Shown here one piece after another: positions 1-4,644 of a stretch of DNA of 5,549 bases. The notes under the pieces were generated by a model, which did no database searches, had not been told where the DNA came from, and saw only the letters and a list, made by a program, of their open reading frames with translations. The position numbers and the translations under genes are program-made. The DNA is from JBMNNU01 sp050942695 (GTDB lineage: Bacteria > Chloroflexota > UBA6077): the NCBI GenBank assembly GCA_050942695.1, contig JBMNNU010000218.1, positions 1-5,549 on the forward strand, read 5' to 3'. The stretch's first letter is position 1. Each line of letters starts with the position of its first letter.

Positions 1-246
1 ATGGCGGCAATACAGGTCCGGCATCAGCACCGCGTAGCCGTGGTTGGCGAAGCGGTACGCCATCTCGCGGTAGAACTCGTCCCAGCCCGGCGCATGGTGT
101 GCGAGCACGATGCCTGGGAACGGGCCCGGACCCGTTGGGCGGGCGTAGTAGGCGTGGATGAGGTCGCCGTTGTGCCCTGGGCAGGTGATGGTCTCGGCGA
201 TGACACCGCTGTAAGCGGCGGTGTCGAACTGGTTCCACTGCGACAT
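1..246 (-). CDS. Dienelactone hydrolase family protein, N-terminal part
   Basis: This is the first 82 codons of an alpha/beta-hydrolase of the dienelactone hydrolase family; the rest lies beyond the left edge. The residues after the ATG at 246 run MSQWNQFDTAAYSG. They continue into a beta-strand, turn and helix typical of the family: PGIVLAHHAPGWDEFYREM (residues 44-62), then GYAVLMPDLYCRH (70-82). The GIVLAHH strand end normally supplies the oxyanion-hole region and PDLY begins the next loop. The nucleophile, Asp and His of the catalytic triad come later in the family and cannot be checked, so the substrate is unknown; members hydrolyse dienelactones or other esters in the cytoplasm. AAAGGAG lies at 259-265, 12 nt before the start, which is rather far, but there is no other in-frame start between them. 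GC is high (39 of 60 at 61-120), above the neighbouring genes. Confidence 0.85.
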   Translation of the reverse strand, partial: MSQWNQFDTAAYSGVIAETITCPGHNGDLIHAYYARPTGPGPFPGIVLAHHAPGWDEFYREMAYRFANHGYAVLMPDLYCRH

Positions 247-652
247 GCTAAATGCGTGCTCCTTTCCGTGATCTCTACCTAAATGGGAAATGTAGGGGGC
301 GTCCTGCAAAGCAGATAGTACATCCCGATCTTGGCCACTCACCAAGCTTCCTCATTATAGCATCGAGATTTTCGATTGCACCTCCTCTTGTCTAGAAGAG
401 CCGGATCTCGTGATGCCGCACAACGGTGTATTCCGCATTCGGATAGCCAAGTGGATGAAAATATCCTGGTTGTAGAAGCTGGCAAGAAGGCGGTAGCTGA
501 TGCTAGAATCGCCGGGGCCAGGGTCAACAACCCGTAACTAGAAGAAAACTCCGAGTGAAACACCCTTGCTTCTCTTGAATAGGCGAAGGGGAGATGGCGG
601 GAGAAGCCATGGCAACTCGCAAGATCCAATTATCCCAGGATGGAGAAGATCG
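247..652. other. Non-coding region between divergent genes
   Basis: About 400 bp separates the start of the hydrolase (246, minus) from the start of the lipoprotein (653, plus). Besides the hydrolase RBS (259-265), the candidate -10 box (354-359) and the lipoprotein RBS (642-645), I see no gene with a good start and RBS. Open frames on both strands exist but their translations look non-biological. The exception is the plus frame ending in the stop at 535-537, whose last 20 or so codons look coding-like (see findings). A weak dyad CTCTT-N6-AAGAG lies at 385-400. I could not pick a convincing promoter for the lipoprotein gene. Confidence 0.5.
354..359 (-). promoter_or_regulatory. Candidate -10 box for the dienelactone hydrolase gene
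   Basis: The minus strand reads TATAAT here, a perfect sigma-70 -10 hexamer, about 105 nt upstream of the hydrolase start. The -35 match is poor: at 16-nt spacing the hexamer is GTGCAA (3 of 6). Just upstream of the -10, 362-376 holds a small dyad, ATCGA-N5-TCGAT, inside the presumed spacer. If real, the promoter gives a leader of roughly 100 nt. One perfect hexamer can arise by chance, so this is tentative. Confidence 0.27.
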
Positions 653-1579
653 ATGAAGAAGACCTTAATAATCCTCGTGTCTTTGCTGCTTATGGTAATC
701 GCAGCCGGATGCGCTAACGATCAGACACCTCAACAACCGAATAGTGCTAGCAAGCAGTCGTCTGAAACGACGGCCGATACCGCCAAGCCAACTCCACAAC
801 AAGCGGCCAGTGGCGACAAGCAGGGATCTCAGCAGCTTGCCAGCGCCCCCAAGCCGACTGCAACCAAGGCGCCCGACCCTACAAAGGCACCGACTAAAGC
901 ACCGGACCCGACTAGTGCACCCGCTCCAGCCAAAACTCCGACTCTCGCAAACGCATCGACCCCCTCCGAAGCCATATACGACCTGGTACCCGATGGCGTC
1001 GCCGGTGTTAACGTGACCCTTAACTATCCACAGTTGAGCAATCTGGCCGACAGCGACAAGCAGAACAGGATCAACGACCTTATAAGAACGGTTGCACTGG
1101 AAATCATGAAGCCCTATGAGGGCGACGAAGAAAACCTAAGCTTGAATGTAGACTACGAGGTCAAGTACAAAAGTCCTGACCTTCTGAGTATCCAGTACGT
1201 GGGATTGGCTAATGTGCAGGGAGCCGCTCATCCAAACAACCTGTATTGCACCACCAATATCGACCTCAAAGCGGAACGCCAGCTAACCCTGGGGGACGTT
1301 GTGACGGTCAACGACGAATTCGTCAAGCAGTTCCTCTCCGGCAAGTACACTCCCTACAGTTCGAGCCTGAACCTACAGTCAAAAGGAGCGCTGGAGGAAG
1401 CGCTAGCCAGTCTCGATCACCAGACGTTGCTGGAATCCTTCAAACAGCCGTCAACCCAGTTCTACTTCACCGATACTTCGCTGGGAGTGAGTGTTGAGGT
1501 AGCCCACGCTTTGGGGGACCATCTGGAAATGGAGATAGGGTACGAGACGCTCGGTAGCCTGCTGCTGGTTAAACCGTAG
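653..1579 (+). CDS. Lipoprotein with DUF4163/DUF3298 (PdaC/RsiV-like) domain
   Basis: This 308-residue protein has three parts. Residues 1-19 are a lipoprotein signal peptide (MKKTLIILVS, hydrophobic core, then AAG before Cys20), so signal peptidase II should cut before Cys20 and a lipid should anchor it outside the membrane. Residues 21-105 are a low-complexity Pro/Thr/Ala/Lys/Gln tether with a repeated KAPDPT unit (72-77, 82-87). Residues 107-308 resemble the DUF4163 plus DUF3298 module of Bacillus PdaC and the anti-sigma factor RsiV: YPQL near 125, an IND helix start at 140, YEVKYKSPDLLSIQY (168-182), GAAHP (190-194), LTLGDV (211-216), and FYFTDTSLGVSVE (270-282). This reading is from recall, not a search. 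No deacetylase domain or cytoplasmic anti-sigma segment is present, so it may bind a ligand or the cell wall. GGAG at 642-645, 7 nt before ATG 653, sets the start; the frame is open back to 566 but that would bury the signal peptide. It converges on azlD with a 28-bp gap. Confidence 0.8.
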   Translation: MKKTLIILVSLLLMVIAAGCANDQTPQQPNSASKQSSETTADTAKPTPQQAASGDKQGSQQLASAPKPTATKAPDPTKAPTKAPDPTSAPAPAKTPTLANASTPSEAIYDLVPDGVAGVNVTLNYPQLSNLADSDKQNRINDLIRTVALEIMKPYEGDEENLSLNVDYEVKYKSPDLLSIQYVGLANVQGAAHPNNLYCTTNIDLKAERQLTLGDVVTVNDEFVKQFLSGKYTPYSSSLNLQSKGALEEALASLDHQTLLESFKQPSTQFYFTDTSLGVSVEVAHALGDHLEMEIGYETLGSLLLVKP

Positions 1580-1607
1580 ATTGGTGAACGGAGCAGAGAT
1601 CGGGCAG

Positions 1608-1949
1608 TCAAACCTGAGCGAATACGAACTGCACGAGTACCATGTAGCATACCGTGCCCACACCGATGCTCAGCAGGAAGCTTCGCCTCCACAGGTGTAA
1701 TGACGCGACAACGGCGATGGCGATCAGCTCCGCTATACCACTCGGATACTGCGTGAAGTTAACGCCCTTCAAGCAATAGACTATTAGTGTGGCTATGACG
1801 GCCGTAGGAAGGACCTTGCCTAGGTACTGGATGTTCTTTGGAACCTGTTCACTTCCAGCAAACAGGGCAAATGGGATCGCTCGAGTTGCGAAGGTACAAA
1901 CTGCAACAACGGCAATTATGCTTATCGATTCCCATGTGCTGAGTATCAC
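1608..1949 (-). CDS. azlD: AzlD family branched-chain amino acid export subunit
   Basis: This 113-residue membrane protein is the small subunit of the AzlCD exporter (BrnFE in Corynebacterium), which moves branched-chain amino acids and analogues such as azaleucine out of the cytoplasm. Family marks are TRAIPFALF (22-30) after the first membrane segment and YLGKVLPTAVIATLIVYCLK (42-61). Four hydrophobic segments lie near 8-26, 47-61, 71-86 and 91-110, and the length is normal. The start is GTG at 1949: its first bases overlap the azlC stop as GTGA (1946-1949). No strong Shine-Dalgarno sequence stands at the usual distance; the nearest purine run (AGGGAAAGGGAA) ends about 14 nt upstream. Translation therefore probably depends on ribosomes finishing azlC, keeping the subunits in step. 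No terminator hairpin is visible after the stop. Confidence 0.9.
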   Translation of the reverse strand: MILSTWESISIIAVVAVCTFATRAIPFALFAGSEQVPKNIQYLGKVLPTAVIATLIVYCLKGVNFTQYPSGIAELIAIAVVASLHLWRRSFLLSIGVGTVCYMVLVQFVFAQV

Positions 1950-2701
1950 GACGTTCTAATTTCCCTTTCCCTTTCAATAATCACACCCTTGAGCATCATC
2001 AGTATGGCCACAGTGACAACTAGAGATGGCAAAATGAAGTTGTCTGCACCAAGTAACAGTAGTGCAACGCTACCCGACACTAAACCGACGATAGCTGGAA
2101 TGTGGACTTTGTAAGCCAGCCATTGCTCAATAAAAAGCACAACGAAGAGTGCGGTCATGGCGAATTCGACGCCGGTTGAGTTAAAGGTGATCATCTGGCC
2201 TGCTGCGGTGCCTATAACCGACCCGATGATCCAATAGCAGTGATCGAACAGAGCCATGGCAAACATCGCCTTCTTCTCGTCCACTTCCTCGGGTGTCTGG
2301 GTTGCGCAGAGAAGCGAGTAGGTTTCGTCCGTTAAGGAGAAGATCATGTAGGGGTAAGCTTTGCCCATCTGTCTGAACTTCTCAATGAACGAGAGCCCGT
2401 AGAAGACGTGACGGCTGTTGATCAGCAGAGTCATGATGGCAGCCGTGATCAAGCTCACCCCTCCTTCGAGGAAGCTGACAAGCACGAACTGCATGACGCC
2501 CGCGTAGATAAACAGGCTGATGAAGAAGGCCCAGACGAAGTTATATCCTGCCTTCTCTAGCAGTAGTCCAAACGCTATGCCTAAGAATAGGTATCCGAAG
2601 AGAACCGGAAGCGTTCGGATAAACGCGTAGCTGGCAGCCCTTCTCCAGGTTAGAAGCCACCCCCCGCTTCTGCGGATTTCGGATTGGATGTTAGTCCTCA
2701 T
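1946..2701 (-). CDS. azlC: AzlC family branched-chain amino acid export permease
   Basis: This 251-residue integral membrane protein is the large subunit of the AzlCD branched-chain amino acid exporter. Family motifs are LINSRHVFYGLSF (93-105), SLTDETYSL (122-130) and FDHCYWIIGSVIG (152-164). Hydrophobic segments lie near 31-48, 56-78, 81-95, 154-172, 178-193, 201-218 and 222-241, and an acidic loop (EEVDEKK, 138-144) separates the halves. The start chosen is ATG 2701, with GGAG at 2709-2712, 7 nt upstream. A GTG at 2716 in the same frame has a purine run only 1 nt away and is unlikely. Arginine-rich ends (residues 1-21 and EREREIRT) fit cytoplasmic termini. The gene is first in a two-gene operon with azlD, and a promoter stands about 60 nt upstream. 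Family members are often controlled by Lrp/AsnC-type repressors; no such gene is in the window. Confidence 0.92.
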   Translation of the reverse strand: MRTNIQSEIRRSGGWLLTWRRAASYAFIRTLPVLFGYLFLGIAFGLLLEKAGYNFVWAFFISLFIYAGVMQFVLVSFLEGGVSLITAAIMTLLINSRHVFYGLSFIEKFRQMGKAYPYMIFSLTDETYSLLCATQTPEEVDEKKAMFAMALFDHCYWIIGSVIGTAAGQMITFNSTGVEFAMTALFVVLFIEQWLAYKVHIPAIVGLVSGSVALLLLGADNFILPSLVVTVAILMMLKGVIIEREREIRTS

Positions 2702-2735
2702 AATAGGTCTCCACACGCTCCCGCCAGACTACCGT

Positions 2736-2748
2736 AGATCGCCGATCT
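2736..2748. promoter_or_regulatory. 13-bp perfect palindrome in the azlC leader
   Basis: AGATCG-C-CGATCT is a perfect inverted repeat about a single central base. It lies some 7 to 19 nt downstream of the predicted azlC transcription start and 35 nt upstream of the ATG. The position suits a repressor operator; as RNA the stem would be short. It could also be chance, since GATC-containing palindromes are common. Confidence 0.27.
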
Positions 2749-2761
2749 CCTCCCTTACAGG

Positions 2762-2792
2762 ATCCTACCGGATATCGGCAGGCGGCTGTCAA
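2762..2792 (-). promoter_or_regulatory. Probable sigma-70-type promoter of azlCD
   Basis: On the minus strand a perfect -35 hexamer TTGACA (2787-2792) is followed after 19 nt by TAGGAT (2762-2767), 4 of 6 to the -10 consensus. Transcription would begin near 2755, giving a leader of about 50 nt before ATG 2701. The spacer is longer than the usual 17 nt. That normally weakens a promoter and is the layout seen where activators such as MerR-family proteins untwist the DNA. Confidence 0.5.
2764..2782. promoter_or_regulatory. Imperfect dyad inside the azlC promoter spacer
   Basis: The minus strand reads CCTGCCGATATCCGGTAGG. The seven-base arms CCTGCCG and CGGTAGG match in six positions around a five-base centre. 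The dyad fills most of the spacer between the -35 and -10 boxes and its last bases form part of the -10 hexamer. This is where a dimeric regulator could block or remodel the promoter. No regulator gene is in view, so operator function is inferred from position alone. Confidence 0.35.
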
Positions 2793-3221
2793 ATCCAGGC
2801 TAATGAGAATCAGGACAGCACATAGCGGCTATTCTAGTCCAGGAAGGCCACCCGATGCACGCGCACCCTCGATAAGAGGGCGAGCGTCAAGCTTCCGGGA
2901 AGGCACTGATCCCGTCGCCTGGCCATTATGGGTCAGGCTGAGACGCTCAAGGCATGGTTCTCGGCACGGGTCACGATGTAGCGTCGGGCCTTGGACCTGA
3001 CGTGGTACAGCGTCGGGGACAAGCCCCGACGCTACAGCATTGGACTGGTTTTTCTGTGGTATGGACTATGCAGCCTACTTGGATGAAGTCTCTTTGGATG
3101 GCGCTTCAGCGAGATTCTTCGAGACTGTATGCCGCGGGTGTCGATGGGTAGTGGATGCGGTGCGAGATTGCGCCGACTACGGCTAGCTCAAGTCAAGTCT
3201 GTAGTGCGGAAAGGAGAACGC
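2793..3221. other. Non-coding region upstream of the cytochrome gene
   Basis: Beyond the azlC promoter, this stretch up to the cytochrome start holds no ORF I would call a gene. It contains a small stem CCCTC-N5-GAGGG (2866-2880, no U-run), the REP-like doublet at 2978-3035, and the cytochrome RBS at 3211-3216. Short plus-strand frames begin at 2803 and 2954 but are arginine- and serine-rich, lack an RBS and run through the palindromes. A cytochrome promoter should lie between about 3036 and 3200. The best -35-like sequence is TTGGAC at 3040-3045, with no good -10 at the right spacing. Confidence 0.5.
2978..3035. repeat. REP-like palindromic doublet
   Basis: The core AGCGTCGGG occurs twice in direct orientation (2980-2988 and 3009-3017), each followed by an inverted partner. 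The second unit is a perfect hairpin: 3009-3018 pairs with 3024-3033 over 10 bp around the loop ACAAG. The first is degraded: 2982-2988 pairs with 2996-3002 with one G-T, and outer GTA (2978-2980) faces TAC (3006-3008). The left arm 2978-2988 also pairs perfectly over 11 bp with 3025-3035, so one long fold competes with two small ones. This paired layout is that of bacterial repetitive extragenic palindromes; only one locus is visible, so copy number is unknown. Confidence 0.55.
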
Positions 3222-4544
3222 ATGAGAACTCGGCTCTGGACTCTATTGGCGCTGACCTTACTTTTCTCGAGCATAATGGCTGCTTCAGCTTTTGCGTCGC
3301 CCGCTTTACAGGAGATAACGCAGGATGGCGCGGAAGAATTCGCCCAGCAGTCTGTTGAGGAGGGGCGGCAGATCTTCCGGTTTGATACCTTCGGCAGCGA
3401 GGCGTTCTGGGGGGATAGCCTGCAACTTCACAAAGCAATCGCGGGGGAGGCAATCGGTGGTGTCGGCCCGGGTGTTAGCCCGAATACTGCCCTCTCGCTC
3501 GGCCTGAAGGTCGACGCTAATGCCCTCCCCACTACTCTGGTGGAGCAGATTGAGGCTGGCAATGTGAATCTGGACGATCCGGCCACAACCGTTGAGCTAT
3601 TGAGACTGAACGCAGTGGTCGGAGTCCGGGGTTTCTTCACCCCTGAGGGAGGCCTACAGTCGGTCGGAATCACTTGCGCCATCTGCCATTCGGTTGTGGA
3701 TGATTCATTCGCCCCAGGCATCGGCAATCGCCTGGATGGCTGGGCTAACCGGGACCTCGACATTGGCCAGATCATCGCCATTGCCCCTAACCTCCAGCCC
3801 GTTGCCGACTCCCTCGGAGTCGATGTGCCGACCGTCAGACAGGTGGTCACCGCCTGGGGACCCGGCAAGTTCGACGCCGAGCTGTTCCTGGACGGCAAAG
3901 GCTTCCGGCCAGACGGGAAAACCGCCGCTACGCTTATCCCGGCGGCATACGGCCTGGCAGGTTCAAGTCTGCATACCTGGACCGGTTGGGGTAACGTGAC
4001 CCACTGGAACGCTTTCGTGGCCAACCTGGAAATGCATGGTATCGGGCGCTTCTACGATCCTCGCCTCAACGATCCCGAAAAGTTCCCGGTGGCTGTCAGG
4101 AACGGCCTTTTCGACGTGAGAGGCCAACCGGACTTGATCTCCGACAAGCTGATACCTCTGCACCTATATCAGCTTTCAATCGAGGCCCCCGAGCCCCCTG
4201 CTGGCAGCTTTGACCCTGTTGCAGCGCAGAGAGGCCAAGAACTGTTCAACGGCAAGGCCGGCTGCGCAAACTGCCACGTTCCACCTTTGTTCTTTGAGCC
4301 TGGGTGGCCGATCCACTCGGCTGAGCAGATGGGGGTGGACGACTTCCAGGCGATGCGCGGTCCGACCGGTGGGTATAAAACCATGCCGCTTAAGGGGCTC
4401 TGGGCTCACCAAAAGGGCGGCTTCTATCACGACGGGCGCTACCCAGATCTCGTAGAGGTGGTCCTCCACTACAACACCCTGATGAATCTCAACCTGAATA
4501 TCCAGGAGGTTGGTGACCTCGCGGAATACCTAAAATCGCTCTGA
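3222..4544 (+). CDS. Secreted di-haem cytochrome c, peroxidase/RoxA-like
   Basis: This 440-residue protein begins with a Sec signal peptide (MRTRLWTLLA, hydrophobic to residue 20, cleavage likely after AFA at 25), so it matures outside the membrane where haem is attached. Two CxxCH sites bind haem c: CAICH (152-156) and CANCH (348-352). The segment after the second haem, KTMPLKGLW (386-394), GGFYHDGRY (399-407) and DLAEYLKSL (432-440), is like the C-terminal domain of di-haem cytochrome c peroxidase/MauG-type proteins; Met388 and His403 are possible ligands. The N-terminal block GRQIFRFDTFGSEAFWGD (48-65) and GIGNRLDGWANRDLD (166-180) recall a conserved group of unknown function, often annotated as cytochrome c or RoxA-like. 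RoxA is far longer, so rubber oxygenase is not implied. Electron carriage or peroxide/oxygen chemistry is an inference. AAGGAG at 3211-3216, 5 nt before ATG 3222, sets the start; the frame opens earlier at 3129 but without RBS or signal logic. It appears monocistronic. Confidence 0.85.
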   Translation: MRTRLWTLLALTLLFSSIMAASAFASPALQEITQDGAEEFAQQSVEEGRQIFRFDTFGSEAFWGDSLQLHKAIAGEAIGGVGPGVSPNTALSLGLKVDANALPTTLVEQIEAGNVNLDDPATTVELLRLNAVVGVRGFFTPEGGLQSVGITCAICHSVVDDSFAPGIGNRLDGWANRDLDIGQIIAIAPNLQPVADSLGVDVPTVRQVVTAWGPGKFDAELFLDGKGFRPDGKTAATLIPAAYGLAGSSLHTWTGWGNVTHWNAFVANLEMHGIGRFYDPRLNDPEKFPVAVRNGLFDVRGQPDLISDKLIPLHLYQLSIEAPEPPAGSFDPVAAQRGQELFNGKAGCANCHVPPLFFEPGWPIHSAEQMGVDDFQAMRGPTGGYKTMPLKGLWAHQKGGFYHDGRYPDLVEVVLHYNTLMNLNLNIQEVGDLAEYLKSL

Positions 4545-4582
4545 CCAACGTCAACGGAAAAAAGTAAGGAGTGATGTCAATA

Positions 4583-4615
4583 TTTTAGCCCGGCCGCTCA
4601 GCGGCCGGGCTAAAA
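4583..4615. terminator. Strong stem-loop between convergent genes, atypical terminator
   Basis: A 15-bp perfect stem (4583-4597 with 4601-4615) closes a three-base TCA loop. The inner 11 bp, AGCCCGGCCGC with GCGGCCGGGCT, are almost all G-C and the outer four are T-A. It lies 38 nt after the cytochrome stop and 29 nt after the SDR stop, where a shared bidirectional terminator is expected. However, on both strands the T-run precedes the stem and the A-run follows it (seven A at 4612-4618 on plus), the reverse of an intrinsic terminator. It may act as a U-less terminator, a transcript-end stabiliser, or a Rho-stop boundary. Confidence 0.5.
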
Positions 4616-4644
4616 AAATGGAGATCTGGTAGATGATAGCCGCC

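Noticed and set aside
1..282. Plus-strand open frame spanning the left edge
   Set aside because: It is the antisense of the dienelactone hydrolase reading frame, whose motifs are clear.
339..629. 96-residue open frame on the minus strand between the hydrolase and lipoprotein
   Set aside because: It has no recognisable domain or RBS, and it overlaps the plus-strand RBS region; composition does not look coding.
566..652. In-frame extension of the lipoprotein gene
   Set aside because: The 29 extra residues are unlike a protein and would hide the lipoprotein signal; GGAG stands 7 nt before ATG 653.
2702..2716. GTG 2716 as azlC start
   Set aside because: The purine run is only 1 nt from it, while ATG 2701 has GGAG at 7 nt.
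2866..2880. CCCTC-N5-GAGGG as a terminator
   Set aside because: The stem is only 5 bp, there is no U-run, and no gene ends nearby on either strand.
3040..3069. TTGGAC as -35 box of a cytochrome promoter
   Set aside because: No acceptable -10 lies 16-18 nt downstream; GACTAT at 18 nt matches the consensus poorly.
3129..3221. In-frame N-terminal extension of the cytochrome from ATG 3129
   Set aside because: It has no RBS, is arginine-rich and would push the signal peptide inward; ATG 3222 has AAGGAG at 5 nt and begins a textbook signal peptide.
3428..4024. 198-residue open frame on the minus strand inside the cytochrome gene
   Set aside because: It is antisense to a clearly conserved haem protein, and its proline/serine/arginine-rich translation matches no family I know; it is a by-product of GC-rich codons.
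4566..4590. AAGGAG followed by ATG (4574-4576) after the cytochrome
   Set aside because: The ATG is only 2 nt from the AAGGAG and the frame stops after four codons, so it is not a gene; at most it is a leftover of a lost downstream gene.
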